Part shown: positions 23,614-34,323 of the stretch, in pieces | How positions within the stretch are numbered: position 1 is the first letter of the stretch | How the letters are laid out: each line of letters starts with the position of its first letter | Source: Microbacterium sp. CBA3102 | GTDB taxonomy: Bacteria; Actinomycetota; Actinomycetes; Actinomycetales; Microbacteriaceae | Length of the DNA stretch: 64,000 nt | Direction: 5' to 3' | NCBI RefSeq assembly: GCF_007954505.1 | Contig: NZ_CP042412.1 | Coordinates: forward strand, 2,294,001 to 2,358,000 | Notes under the pieces: model-generated | Seen by the model: only the letters and a program-made list of their open reading frames with translations | Told to the model about the DNA's origin: nothing | Database searches by the model: none | Made by a program: the position numbers and the translations under genes

Positions 23614-26600
23614 ATGACACCGGATGCCGCGCAGCGAGCTGTGATCGCCGCCGAGCCGTTCGCCTCCGGTGTCATCATCGGGGCGCCGGGAACAGGGAAG
23701 ACGCGAACGCTCGTCGACCGCGTCGTGCACCTGCTCGATGCGGCCGATCTGCGACCCGAGCAGGTGCTGGCACTCACGCCGAGCCGCCAGGCCGCAACCG
23801 CACTGCGTGACCGGATCGGTGTCCGCATCGGGCAGGCGACCCCGGGGCCGTTGGCGCGGTCGCTCGGCTCCTTCGCCTTCCAGCTGGTCCGGGGGGCGAT
23901 GGTGCGCGAGGGAGCGGAGCCGCCTGCGCTGCTCACCGGAGCCGACCAGGACCGCATCATCGCGGATCTGCTCGCCGGTGACACCGAAGACGGTCGCATC
24001 CCCTGGCCGGACGCGCTCAGCGGCTCGGTGCGCGCGTCGAAGGGATTCCGTTCGGAGCTCCGCGCGTTCCTCGCGGAGTGCACCGAGATCGGGGCCCGGC
24101 CGGACGAGCTCCGCGCATCGGGGAACGACGTGTGGGTGGCAGCCGCGGAGTTCCTCGTCGAGTACCGGACGGTACTCGACGCTCTGCGTTCCGCGCACCG
24201 CGACGCCGCGGACCTGCTCAGCGAGGCAGCTGCCATCCTGCGCTCGGCCGAGGCGGCGACGCTCGGCCCGCTCGCGCCGTTGCGCGTCGTGCTGATCGAT
24301 GACGCACAGGAGCTCACCCGCGGAGGGATCGATGTCGTCAGAGCGCTGCGGGGGCGGGGCATCGCGGTGCTGGCGTTCGGCGATCCCGATATCTCATCCG
24401 GGTCGTTCCGTGGCGCGAGCCCGGAGCTCTTCGCGCAGCTCGCCGGTGCCGTCGGCGAGGTGCATGTGCTCGACGGCGCGCACCGGCAGCATCCGGCGCT
24501 CACCGCCTTGACTCGCACCGTCACACAGGCGATCGGAGTCTCCGGACGCGTCGAGCATCGCCGGGCGCCGGTGCCCGTCGACCCGGAGGCGGTCGATGCG
24601 CACGTGTCGACCTTCGTCGCCCCGTCTCCCTACGAAGAGCTGGACCGCATCGCCGGTGTGATGCGCGACTGGCATCTGTCCGAGGGAATCCGCTGGGATC
24701 GGATGGCCGTCATCGCTCACGACACGCGTCAGGTGACCACGCTGGAGACCGAGCTCGCGGCCAGGGAGGTCCCCACGCGCGCCGCCGGTGTGCAGCGTCC
24801 GCTCGGGAGCGAAGGGATCGTGCGTGACATCGTCGGCATCGTGCGCCTCGCGTTGACGCCGGTCGAGGAGCGCACCCCGGAGGCGCTGGAGGAGGCGCTG
24901 CGCACCCCGTTCGGGGGGATGGACGCGATCGGGCTCCGCCGTCTCCGCGCCCGCCTCCGGCACATCGAACTCGCACAGGGCGGGTCGACGCCTGCGCGCG
25001 AGCTGCTGCGCCAGGCGATGGCGAACCCCAGCCACCTGACGCTCATCGACTCGCCGGAATCCCGCTCCGCCGAGCGCTTCGCGGAGACGATCGAGGCGGT
25101 GGCGCGTGCCGCCGACCAGGGCGAGACGATCCACGATCTGCTGTGGCGGGTGTGGGAGCAGGCTCGTGCCGTCGACGGTCGGCGTCTGCAGGTGGCGTGG
25201 CGCGAGATCTCCCTGCTGCCCACCGGAGCGGAGACGGCCCGTTCGCTCGACGCGCTCGTCTCGCTCTTCGACGCGGCGAAGCGCTTCGTCGAGCGCACTC
25301 CGAACGAGAAGCCCGAGGCCTTCGTGCGCGACGTCCTCGACAGCGAGGTCCCCGAGGATTCCCTGTCGACCCCGGACCGTCCTGGCAAGGTCACGCTGCT
25401 GACTCCGGCCACGGCGCTCGGCACGGAGTTCGACGCCGTCGTCGTCGCCGGGGTGCAGGACGGCGTCTGGCCCAACGTCCGTCTCCGCGGCGGTCTGCTG
25501 CAGACCTGGCGTCTGGCCGATGCGCTCGAAGCCGCTCGCACCGGCGTGAGCATCGAACCGCCCGGGGTACTGGACCGCCGGCGGGCAGCGTTGCATGACG
25601 AGCTCCGCCTGTTCGTGCGAGCCGTATCGCGGGCACGGAAGCGACTCCTGATCACCGCGGTCGATGACGACGACCTCACCCCGAGCCCGTTCTTCGCCTT
25701 CCTGCCCGCCCCGCACCCGCCGGAGCGCCACGCATCGGCCGAGCATCCGCTCACTTTGCGGGGGCTGGTCGCCCGGTACCGACGGACGCTGACCGCGGCG
25801 CACTCGGATTCGCTCAGACGCGACGCGGCAGGCCAGCTCGCCGTCCTCGCCCGAGAAGGCGTGCCGGGCGCCGACCCCGCCGAGTGGTACGGCGTCACGG
25901 CCCCCTCCACGCAGGCGCCGCTGCGCGATCTCGCCGTCGACGGCGCGCGGGTCTCGCCCTCGAAGATGGAGTCCTTCGAGGAGTGCGGACTCAACTGGGT
26001 CGTCTCGGCTCTCGGCGGAGACACGGTGATGCCGCCGACGGCGGGGATCGGCACGATCGTGCACGAGGCGATGGAGCGGGTGCCCGACGGCGATGTCGAG
26101 CAGATGCGTGCGATCGTCGCGGAGCGATGGCCGGAACTCGACTTCGAGACCGAGTGGATCGGCCGCAAGGAGCGTCGACGCGCCGATCTGCTCGTCGGGC
26201 GCCTGCACACGTATCTCGGCGAGGTGCGCCGCGAAGGCGGGCGGGTCCTCGGCAGCGAGGTGGAGTTCCGTTTCGCCGTCGACGTGGTGGCTGAGGGCGA
26301 TGCGCACGCGGTGCCCGCCGTGCATCCCGTCGGGGAGGACCGCGCGAACCAGGCGATCATCCACGGGTACATCGATCGCGTCGAGGCGTATCCGCCGGAT
26401 GCGGGCGAGCACGGCGCCGCACGCGGACGCGGCTGGGAACGGATGTCTGGCGGCCCGGACGGCCGCATCGTGGTGGTCGATCTGAAGACCGGGAAGAACG
26501 ACCCTGAGTCGGATCCCGGTGTGCGCGAGCACGCGCAGCTCGCGGCCTATCAGGTCGCCGTCCAGCAGGGCCTGGTGGAGGACGCTCCGCCGGGGTCGTT

Positions 26601-26835
26601 GGCCGGGGCGCGTCTCGTGATCGTCTCCAAGACGCTTGCCAAGAGCGAGTACCGCATCGCGCATCAGCACACGCTCAGCGACGAATCGCGGGCGGCCTTC
26701 CTGCGCCGCGTCTCGGATGCCGCCCGCGGCATGTCGGCGTCGAGCTTCACGGCGCAGGTCGAGTCGCACTGCGCCGACACCCAGCGCCGCGTGCATCCGT
26801 GTCGCATCCACACCGTCCCGGCGGTGAGCGCATGA
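23614..26835 (+). CDS. adnA: AdnA-like ATP-dependent helicase-nuclease subunit
   Basis: A 1073-residue subunit of the heterodimeric end-resection machine that actinobacteria use in double-strand-break repair. An N-terminal UvrD-like motor has Walker A GAPGTGKT (23-30) and motif II VLIDDAQELT, where the usual DE pair is DD. The C-terminal RecB-like PD-(D/E)XK nuclease shows SEVEFRF, GYIDRVEAY and VVVDLKTGK (D956, K958) and HAQLAAYQ. The C-terminal cysteines read C-x9-C, not the closely spaced set of AddB-type Fe-S nucleases, so a cluster is uncertain. ATG 23614 follows a -10/GGAGGG element. Its stop overlaps the adnB start (ATGA). Confidence 0.9.
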   Translation: MTPDAAQRAVIAAEPFASGVIIGAPGTGKTRTLVDRVVHLLDAADLRPEQVLALTPSRQAATALRDRIGVRIGQATPGPLARSLGSFAFQLVRGAMVREGAEPPALLTGADQDRIIADLLAGDTEDGRIPWPDALSGSVRASKGFRSELRAFLAECTEIGARPDELRASGNDVWVAAAEFLVEYRTVLDALRSAHRDAADLLSEAAAILRSAEAATLGPLAPLRVVLIDDAQELTRGGIDVVRALRGRGIAVLAFGDPDISSGSFRGASPELFAQLAGAVGEVHVLDGAHRQHPALTALTRTVTQAIGVSGRVEHRRAPVPVDPEAVDAHVSTFVAPSPYEELDRIAGVMRDWHLSEGIRWDRMAVIAHDTRQVTTLETELAAREVPTRAAGVQRPLGSEGIVRDIVGIVRLALTPVEERTPEALEEALRTPFGGMDAIGLRRLRARLRHIELAQGGSTPARELLRQAMANPSHLTLIDSPESRSAERFAETIEAVARAADQGETIHDLLWRVWEQARAVDGRRLQVAWREISLLPTGAETARSLDALVSLFDAAKRFVERTPNEKPEAFVRDVLDSEVPEDSLSTPDRPGKVTLLTPATALGTEFDAVVVAGVQDGVWPNVRLRGGLLQTWRLADALEAARTGVSIEPPGVLDRRRAALHDELRLFVRAVSRARKRLLITAVDDDDLTPSPFFAFLPAPHPPERHASAEHPLTLRGLVARYRRTLTAAHSDSLRRDAAGQLAVLAREGVPGADPAEWYGVTAPSTQAPLRDLAVDGARVSPSKMESFEECGLNWVVSALGGDTVMPPTAGIGTIVHEAMERVPDGDVEQMRAIVAERWPELDFETEWIGRKERRRADLLVGRLHTYLGEVRREGGRVLGSEVEFRFAVDVVAEGDAHAVPAVHPVGEDRANQAIIHGYIDRVEAYPPDAGEHGAARGRGWERMSGGPDGRIVVVDLKTGKNDPESDPGVREHAQLAAYQVAVQQGLVEDAPPGSLAGARLVIVSKTLAKSEYRIAHQHTLSDESRAAFLRRVSDAARGMSASSFTAQVESHCADTQRRVHPCRIHTVPAVSA

Positions 26836-29800
26836 CCGGGTGGAGCGGCGGCGAGGGGATCTCGGCGACCGACATCGCGGCCGCGCTCGGACAGCCTCCG
26901 CCCACACCCGCGCAGCAGCGGGTGATCGAGGCGCCCCCGGAGCCGGCGCTCGTCGTCGCCGGAGCAGGCAGCGGCAAGACCGAGACCATGTCCGGGCGAG
27001 TGGTGTGGCTCGTCGCGAACGGGCACGTACGACGTGACGAGATCCTCGGACTCACGTTCACCCGCAAGGCCGCGGGAGAACTCGCGGAACGGATAGGCCA
27101 CCGTTTGGCGGTCATCGACGAGTACGGCCACCGGGGCCTGCTGCCCCATCTGGCGCAGATCGTGGCCGACGGCTCCCTTCGCCGTGTCGAGGAGTCCGCT
27201 GAGGGCCGGCAGCGCGAGGTGGTGCGCAGGCATGTCCTCGACGAGCTCGCCGCTCATCACAGCACCGGGTGGGACCCCGCCATTCCTCGCGCGGCGGAAG
27301 ACGTGATGATCCGTCCGCGGGTGTCGACCTACAACGCCTTCGCCGACGGGATCGTCCGCGAACATGCTGCGCGCATCGGCCGTGATCCCGACGTGGCCAT
27401 GCTCAGCCAGGCCGCCTCCTGGATGCTCGCCCGTGAGGTCGTGCTCCGCAGCGATCTTCCTGAGCTGGAGAACATCGACTTCGCGCTCGGCACGATCATC
27501 GACGCGGTCCAGCGCCTCGCCGGCGACGCCCTCGACCATCGAGTCGACCTGGAGGTGGCAGAACGGATCGCGCGGGACCAGGCACTCGCCTTCGCGCCCT
27601 ACCGGGGCAATGCCGACGTGGAGAAGGCGGCTGTGAACCTGCTCAGCCTGCCGACGCTCGCCCGTCTGGTGCGTGACTACATCGCCGAGAAGGAGCGCCG
27701 CGGCGTGCTCGACTTCGCCGATCAGGTGGGCGGTGCGTACGACATCGTCGAGTCCGCGCCCGACGTGCGCGACGAGCTTCGGGAGCAGCATCGTGTCGTG
27801 CTGCTCGACGAGTACCAGGACACGTCGGTCATCCAGACCCGCTTCCTCGCCGAACTCTTCCGGGACTCCGCGGTGATGGCGGTCGGCGACCCCCACCAGT
27901 CCATCTACGGCTGGCGCGGTGCGAGCGCCGACAACCTCTACGCCTTCTCGAGGACGTTCTCGAGCACCGGAACGGCGCAGACCTACAGCCTCATGACGAG
28001 CTGGCGCAACGACCGCGGCATCCTCGGCATCGCCAACCGTGTGCTCGAGCCCCTGCAGCGGCCGGGACTCGACGTGCCGCCCCTCGAGCCTCGTCCCGGA
28101 GCGGGGGACGGCTCGGTGTCCGTCGAGTACGCGTTCACGGTCGATGACGAGGCCTCCGCCGTCGCGGATTGGTTCGCCGCGCGGAGGGAGGAGCATGAGG
28201 CGCGCGGGGTCGGCGCTGCGCAGGGTCTGCGTCCGCACACCGGTGCGATCCTGTTCCGGTCGAAGCGTCACATGCAGACTTTCGCGGCTGCGCTCGCCGC
28301 TCGGGGCATCCCGCACCGCATCCTCGGCCTGGGCGGGCTGCTCGCGACTCCCGAGGTGGTCGATGTCGTCTCGACACTCCGGGTCGTGCATGACCCCACG
28401 GCGGGGTCCGCCCTGATCCGCCTCCTCACGGGACCCCGCTTCGGGGTGGGGTCGCCGACATGGCCGCCCTCTACGACCTCGGTCGCGCGCTCTCGGAGCG
28501 AGACACCGCGTTGGCACCGCTGCCGGAAGAGGTGCGCGCGCGGTTGCGTTCCTCGCGCGGTGCCGATGAGGCGGTGTCCATCGTCGATGCGGTCGACGTG
28601 GTGCGCGCGGTGCGTGATGACTACCGTCTGCTCGAGACGATCAGCCCGGACGGACGTGCACGCGTCCGTGCCGCAGGGGAGATGCTGGAACGGCTTCGGC
28701 GGGCAGCGTCGCAACCGATCCCGGAACTGATCCGTCTCATCGAACTCGAGCTCCGACTCGACATCGAACTGGCCGCCAACGAGACACGAGGGCCGGCCCG
28801 GATCGCCGCCACGCAACTGCGGGCGTTCACAGACGAGGTGCGGGCCTTCCTCGCGGCCGACGAGCGAGGGAGCATCGGGAGCCTGTTGGCGTGGCTCGAC
28901 AAGGCCGAGAGCACCGACGAGCTGATGCCGCGCCCTGAGCCTCCGGAGCCGGGTGTCGTGCAGCTGCTGACCATTCACGGCTCGAAGGGCCTGGAATGGG
29001 ATGCGGTCGCCGTCGTGCGTCTCGTGGTCGACGAGCTCCCCAGCCGTGTCTCCGACACCTCGGGGTGGTTCGGCTTCGGCGTGGTTCCGTTCGCCCTCCG
29101 CGGTGATCGGGATGCGCTCCCTCGCTTCGAGTGGGACCCCGTCCAGGCGATGGGGGAGGAGGCGGATCCGCAGAAGAGGCAGAAGCTCGCGCAGGCTTCA
29201 TTGTCAGGCGGCGCGACGAAGGCGAATCCGCTGGGCGGCGCGCTCAAGCGCTTCAAGGACGCGTACCGGGCGTATCAGCAGCAGGAGGAGCGGCGTCTCG
29301 CCTACGTCGCAGTGACACGTGCGCGGACCGATCTCCTGCTCAGCGGCGCACATTGGGCGGGCCAGAAGGCGCCACGGACGCCGAGCCCGTACCTGGTCGA
29401 GGCGATGGAAGTGGTGGGAGTCGAGCCGATCGCCCCAGTGGATCCCGACGACAACCCTTACGACGGTCCCGGATCGACCCTGCATTGGCCGCTCGACCCG
29501 CTGGGTGCCCGGCGCGCGACCGTCTCGGCGGCAGCGAGGGCCGTCGACGAGGCGGTCCGTGTCGGTGCCGCCGAGCCGTCGATCGAGCTCACGCGATTGT
29601 TGGCCGAACGTGCCGCCCGGCAACGCGGGAACGACGCCGAGGCCCCGACCCGTGTGCCGGCATCGCGGTTCAAGGACTACGTGACGGATTTCTCCGGCAC
29701 GCTGTCGTCGATCGTCCGGCCGATGCCGGAGAGACCGTACCGACAGACCCGCCTCGGCACCCTCTTCCATGCGTGGGTGGAACAGAGATCCGAACTCGTC

Positions 29801-30340
29801 GGCGTCGGCACGCGTGTGGACGAGGCGCTTTGGGAGGTGGACGAAGACGAGGTCGCCCCGGAGCTTGCGGTCGGAGCGACGGCGGCGATCGACGCGCCGG
29901 GGGCATCGGCGGATGCCGCGGATCTCGCGGTCCTCCAGGCGACGTTCGAGCGCAGTGAGTGGGGCCCGCTGCAGCCGATCGCGGTGGAGATCGAGATCGA
30001 CTTCGCCCTCGGCGCCGGGTTGCCGGACGTCGATGCGGGAGCGGCACACATCGTCATCTGCAAGCTCGATGCCGTGTACCGGCGTGCCGATCGCGGTGAT
30101 CGCATCGAGATCGTGGACTGGAAGACGGGCAGGGCTCCGCGCACGGCGAAGGAGCGCGACGAGCGGATGCTGCAGCTCGCGCTCTATCGACTCGCATACC
30201 ACCGGCGGTACGACGTGCCGCTGGAGGCGATCGACGTCGCGCTGTACTACGTGGCGGACGACCTGATCATCCGCGGCGACCGGGTCTACTCCGAGGAAGA
30301 GCTCTTCCAGCGCTGGAGCGCCGCGCGCGCCGCCCGCTGA
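26832..30340 (+). CDS. adnB: AdnB-like ATP-dependent helicase-nuclease subunit, frameshifted in this sequence
   Basis: The partner of AdnA, about 1169 residues when the frame is restored. Walker A AGAGSGKT (43-50), LTFTRKAAGEL, motif II LLDEYQDTS, GDPHQSIYGWRGA, HGSKGLEWD and AYVAVTRA form a complete superfamily 1A motor, and EIVDWKTGRAP marks the C-terminal nuclease. The frame breaks in the G4 run 28448-28451: upstream reads RFGVG, and downstream resumes in the next frame at ADMAALYDLGRAL. One extra G restores a continuous protein, so a base missing from the assembly is likely. Start overlaps the adnA stop by 4 bp; the 3' end overlaps the next, opposite gene by 55 bp. Confidence 0.88.
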
Positions 30341-31659
30341 GCCTCGTCCGAGTCGTTCTCGTCGAAATCGCCGTACTCGTCGTCGGATCGCGGGGGACGC
30401 GGGTGGGAGTCCTCGCGCGCGCCGGCCGGACCGCTCGTCCCGGCGAACAGGCTCGCGACCCCGGAGAGATCTTCGGTCTCGATATCCAGCATCCCGGCAC
30501 GACGGTCGGCGTCGTCGACGCGCTCGCCGGGCACGGTCGCGGTCGGTTCGGCGGAGGACGCGGTCACCGTGTCTTCCCCGTCCGCCGAGTCCGCCGAGTC
30601 CGCCCACAGCTCCTCGGGGTTGTACGCATCGGTGTGCATCGACGTGTCGACCTCGGCGACGGCGTCCTTCGGCACGCGGTCGAGAGCATCGAGTGCGGAG
30701 TCGACGCCGACACCTCGGGCGTCGATGATGGCGAGGTCGTCGGTGCGCAGTCCCTCGGCGAGTGCCTCCAGCAGGGACGCCGCATCGTCGACGATGTCGG
30801 GCCGATGCATCGCGTCGCCGTGCACGAGCCAGCGGGCGAACTCCAGCTCGGCGAGAAGGCGGGCGCGCACCTCGAGGCCGGCGTCCGGCGCCCGGTCGAT
30901 CGCGTGAGAATACGCGCGCTGGACGTCTTCTGCAGCGTCCGGTGCAGCGGACAACCAGGAGAGGTCGAGGGCAGGGTCTCCCACCGAGAGGCCGTGCCAG
31001 CCGACCACGCCGACCACCTCGGGGCCGCGCTCGGGGTGATCGTCGAACAGGAAGGAGGTCGCCTGCACGCCGCCCAGGATGACGGTGGATTCGAAGCGCC
31101 ACAGCTCATCGTCGGCGACGGCGTCACGCCACCGCACGGTGAGGCGCGCGGGGACGCGGCCGGTGGCGGCCGCGGTGTCGACCAGGCGCTCCAGCTCTGC
31201 GCGGCTCTCCTCGGCGCTGCGCGTGGCGAGACCGGCACCGCGCACGACCGAGGTGGGCAGGCCATGGACGGCGGCGATCGAGGCGCCCATGGACTCCGCG
31301 GCGCCGCGACCGGCGGGCACCATGGCCGCCTCGATCTGGAATCCGGGGAGGAGTTCGGTGACGAGAGCACGTCCCTCGCCGAGCCGAGTCTCGCCGATGT
31401 AGGCCGGGGCACGGAAGGGGAGCATGGCGCGTGCCCCGTCGGTCAGCGCGCGCAGGGCGAGCGCTTCGGCAGCCAGTTCCCGCGCTGTCTCGTCATCGTC
31501 GGCGACGCGGATCGCGAGCTCACGGCCATCGGTGAGAGTGGCGATCGCCGAGTCGAACCGTCCATCGCCATCGGCGCTCAGACGGCGCGCCCCCGTGACC
31601 TCCGCCCCGGGCAGTGCAGCGGTCACTGCCGCGGCTAGAGTGAAAGGAGAGCGTCCCAT
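30286..31659 (-). CDS. phosphotransferase-like (APH superfamily) protein with acidic tail
   Basis: A 457-residue protein. Residues 1-300 resemble macrolide 2'-phosphotransferase-type kinases: ELAIRVADDDETARE, LVTELLPGFQIEA, and VVGVVGWHGLSVGDPALDLSWL in the place of the metal-binding loop. The catalytic HGDxxxxN motif is not visible; the expected position reads FESTVILGGVQATSFLFDD, which suggests a degenerate kinase. The last 130 residues are acidic and disordered. It lies inside the adnB-nudC interval on the opposite strand, overlapping adnB by 55 bp. Function unknown. Confidence 0.7.
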   Translation of the reverse strand: MGRSPFTLAAAVTAALPGAEVTGARRLSADGDGRFDSAIATLTDGRELAIRVADDDETARELAAEALALRALTDGARAMLPFRAPAYIGETRLGEGRALVTELLPGFQIEAAMVPAGRGAAESMGASIAAVHGLPTSVVRGAGLATRSAEESRAELERLVDTAAATGRVPARLTVRWRDAVADDELWRFESTVILGGVQATSFLFDDHPERGPEVVGVVGWHGLSVGDPALDLSWLSAAPDAAEDVQRAYSHAIDRAPDAGLEVRARLLAELEFARWLVHGDAMHRPDIVDDAASLLEALAEGLRTDDLAIIDARGVGVDSALDALDRVPKDAVAEVDTSMHTDAYNPEELWADSADSADGEDTVTASSAEPTATVPGERVDDADRRAGMLDIETEDLSGVASLFAGTSGPAGAREDSHPRPPRSDDEYGDFDENDSDEAQRAARAALQRWKSSSSE

Positions 31660-31665
31660 GCCCCC

Positions 31666-31671
31666 AGGGTA
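31666..31671 (-). promoter_or_regulatory. -10 element for the phosphotransferase-like gene
   Basis: TACCCT on the minus strand, 6 bases before the ATG. Confidence 0.4.
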
Positions 31672-31723
31672 GGTCGGCTCAGGGGCGGTCCCGCCTCCGC
31701 CACGCCCGTGAAAGAGGGAGTCG

Positions 31724-32605
31724 ATGACCAGTCAGCGCCCGTCTCTCGACCGTGCAGCCGAACTCCGCGATGAGGCGGACGTCCTCGAACGCCTCCGAGA
31801 AGACCCCGCCACCCGCGTGATCGTCGTCCGTGAAGGGCGCGTCCGGGTGGTCGATTCGACGTTGCTGCGGGTTCCTCCCTCGGCCGTCGTCGAAGCCACC
31901 TGGGCTCTGCTCGGACGGGATTCCGATGGTGCCGTGGTGCTCCTCGCCGCAGCCCCTCCGGAGACCGATTCCCTCGACGCGGCGCCGGATGAGATCTGGC
32001 TCGGGCTCCGCGACCTCGGCGGCCGTATCGACGATCAGGAGTCCGAACTCCTCATCGGCGCCATCGCCCTCGCCGGCTGGCTCCGCGATGCGCCGTTCTG
32101 CCCGACATGCGGGGGTGGGACGGAGCTGCGGCAGGCGGGGTGGTCACGACGGTGCATGGTGTGCGCTCGCGAGCACTTCCCCCGCACCGACCCGGCGGTG
32201 ATCGTCGCGGTCGAGAGCCGTGACGGCGAGCGGCTGCTGCTCGGAGCGAACGCGAACTGGGGCGGTCGCATGTACTCCTGTTTCGCCGGGTTCACCGAGG
32301 CAGGGGAGTCGCTCGAGTCGACCGTGCACCGGGAGATCGAGGAGGAGTCGGGCGTGCGGCTGTCGTCGCTGCGGTACGTCTCCTCGCAGGCCTGGCCGTT
32401 CCCGCGTTCCCTCATGGTCGGCTTCCGGGCCGTCGTCGACGAGGAGTCCGCTGCGCTCGCCGATGGTGAGGAGATCATCGACGTGCGCTGGTTCTCCCGC
32501 GCGGAGATCGGCTCCGCGCTGGCAGGGCGGGGACCGGTGGGCCTCCCCGGGCCCGCGTCGATCGCCCGCGCGTTGATCGTCGACTGGTACGAGGAGCGCG
32601 CGTGA
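31724..32605 (+). CDS. nudC: NAD(+) diphosphatase / Nudix hydrolase
   Basis: A 293-residue NudC-type enzyme that hydrolyses NADH, and in bacteria can remove NAD caps from RNA. A four-cysteine zinc ribbon (CPTC, then CMVC) is at about 126-147. The Nudix box GFTEAGESLESTVHREIEEESG follows at about 187-208, and the NudC-specific SQAWPFPRSLM segment lies after it. The order of domains and the length are standard. It overlaps uvrD2 by 4 bp (GTGA), so the two are translationally coupled, as in mycobacteria from memory. Confidence 0.93.
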   Translation: MTSQRPSLDRAAELRDEADVLERLREDPATRVIVVREGRVRVVDSTLLRVPPSAVVEATWALLGRDSDGAVVLLAAAPPETDSLDAAPDEIWLGLRDLGGRIDDQESELLIGAIALAGWLRDAPFCPTCGGGTELRQAGWSRRCMVCAREHFPRTDPAVIVAVESRDGERLLLGANANWGGRMYSCFAGFTEAGESLESTVHREIEEESGVRLSSLRYVSSQAWPFPRSLMVGFRAVVDEESAALADGEEIIDVRWFSRAEIGSALAGRGPVGLPGPASIARALIVDWYEERA

Positions 32606-34323
32606 GCGCACTCGATGCCCTCGACGAGCGGCAGCGAGCGGCAGCATCGGTCCTGCGCGGACCCGTGGCCGTGCTCGCGGGCGCAGGTACGGGGAAGACG
32701 CGCGTCATCACGCATCGCATCGCCCACGGCGTCGATACCGGGGCCTATTCGCCCTCCCGCGTCATGGCGGTCACGTTCACGGCCAAGGCCGCCGGCGAGC
32801 TGAGAGGGCGTCTGCGGGCGCTCGGCGTCGAGGGAGTCGCCGCTCGGACGTTTCACGCGACCGCGCTCGCGCAACTGAATTTCTTCTGGCCGACGCTCGC
32901 GGGTTCGCCCGCTCCGTCGATCATCGACAACAAGGTACGGATGCTGGGGCAGGCGGCCGATGCGATCCGGTTGCGGCCCAGCACCGCGACTCTCCGCGAC
33001 ATCGCCTCCGAGATCGAGTGGCGCAAGGTCTCGATGCTCTCGATCGACCAGTATGCGGCGCTCGACCGTCCGATCAGCGGAGTGGACACCGGTCAGCTCA
33101 TCGAACTTATGCGCGGGTACGAGGCATTGAAGGACGACCGCCGTCAGCTCGATTTCGAAGACGTGCTCCTCGCCTGCGCGGGGATGCTGGAGACGGAGCC
33201 ACGGGTCGCCGCATCCGTCCACGAGCAGTACCGGCACTTCACGGTCGACGAGTTCCAAGACGTCTCACCGCTGCAGAACCGGCTGCTCGAGCTCTGGCTG
33301 GGAGATCGGCACGACATCTGTGTCGTCGGAGACGCCAGCCAGACGATCTATTCCTTCGCCGGCGCCGACCAGCGCTTCCTGCTCGAGTTCGAGCGTCGCC
33401 ACCCCGACGCCACGGTGGTGCGGTTGGAGACGAACTATCGTTCCCAGGCGCCGATCCTGACCGTGGCGAACGCGCTGATGCACGGACGCCCCGGTGCGCT
33501 CGAGCTCGTGCCCGCGCGCGAGCAGTTCACGGCCGATGCACCCACCGTGACCGCGTACGACTCCGAGAGCGAGGAGGCCGCGGGGATAGCGGCCTCGATC
33601 TCGGCTCAGCTCGCCGCAGGGGCATCGCCCTCGGAGATCGCGGTCCTCTACCGCGCGCACGCCCAGTCCGCGGTCCTGCAGCAGGCGCTCGCGGCCGAGG
33701 GCATCGCGACGACGGTACTGGGTGGTACTCGTTTCTTCGCGATGCCGGAGGTGCGTCAGGCCATCCTGGCGCTGCGGGCGGCCGCCGTGGCTCCCTCCGA
33801 GCACGGGTTCCTCCCCGCGGTCCAGCGGGTCCTGCGCGAGCTCGGTCTCACGGAGGAGCCGCCGGCTGCGGGCGGTGCGCAGCGCGGCGGATGGGAGGCG
33901 CGTCGTGCCATCCTGCGCCTCGCGGAGGATGCCGGTCCCGAGGCGGATCTGCGCAGCTTCAGCGACGCGCTCATGGCCCGCGCGAAAGACCAGCACGAGC
34001 CCACGATGCGCACGGTGACCCTGTCGACCCTGCATGCGGCGAAGGGCCTCGAGTGGCCCCACGTGCACCTCGCCGGGTGGGCCGAGGGGTCGTTGCCGAT
34101 CTCCTACGCGACGAGCTTCGAATCGGTCGATGAGGAGCGGCGCCTGGCCTACGTCGGTGTCACGCGCGCCGCGAGGACCCTGTCGCTGTCGTGGGCGAGA
34201 ACGGCGGGGCGGGGAGAGCGGTCTCCGTCGAGGTTCCTCGCTGAGATGGGGACCACGGCTCGCGGCACCGGCATTCTTCGTGAAACCTCACCGAATGCCA
34301 CCCGATCGAGCCGTCGGCGCTGA
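32602..34323 (+). CDS. uvrD2: UvrD2-like superfamily 1 DNA helicase
   Basis: A 573-residue 3'-5' DNA helicase. Motifs: Walker A GAGTGKT (27-33), TFTAKAAGELR, motif II VDEFQDVSPLQ, GDASQTIYSFAGAD, ETNYRSQ, TLHAAKGLEW and YVGVTRAA. It ends soon after the PSRFLAEM segment; the C-terminal HRDC and tetracysteine part that I recall in mycobacterial UvrD2 (about 700 residues) is absent. The last 25 residues lie in the opposite gene and look like read-through. The GTG start overlaps the nudC stop. Confidence 0.88.
   Translation: MSALDALDERQRAAASVLRGPVAVLAGAGTGKTRVITHRIAHGVDTGAYSPSRVMAVTFTAKAAGELRGRLRALGVEGVAARTFHATALAQLNFFWPTLAGSPAPSIIDNKVRMLGQAADAIRLRPSTATLRDIASEIEWRKVSMLSIDQYAALDRPISGVDTGQLIELMRGYEALKDDRRQLDFEDVLLACAGMLETEPRVAASVHEQYRHFTVDEFQDVSPLQNRLLELWLGDRHDICVVGDASQTIYSFAGADQRFLLEFERRHPDATVVRLETNYRSQAPILTVANALMHGRPGALELVPAREQFTADAPTVTAYDSESEEAAGIAASISAQLAAGASPSEIAVLYRAHAQSAVLQQALAAEGIATTVLGGTRFFAMPEVRQAILALRAAAVAPSEHGFLPAVQRVLRELGLTEEPPAAGGAQRGGWEARRAILRLAEDAGPEADLRSFSDALMARAKDQHEPTMRTVTLSTLHAAKGLEWPHVHLAGWAEGSLPISYATSFESVDEERRLAYVGVTRAARTLSLSWARTAGRGERSPSRFLAEMGTTARGTGILRETSPNATRSSRRR

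Noticed and set aside
26664..28517. 617-codon minus-strand frame over adnB
   Set aside because: Shadow of a motif-complete helicase; no independent support.
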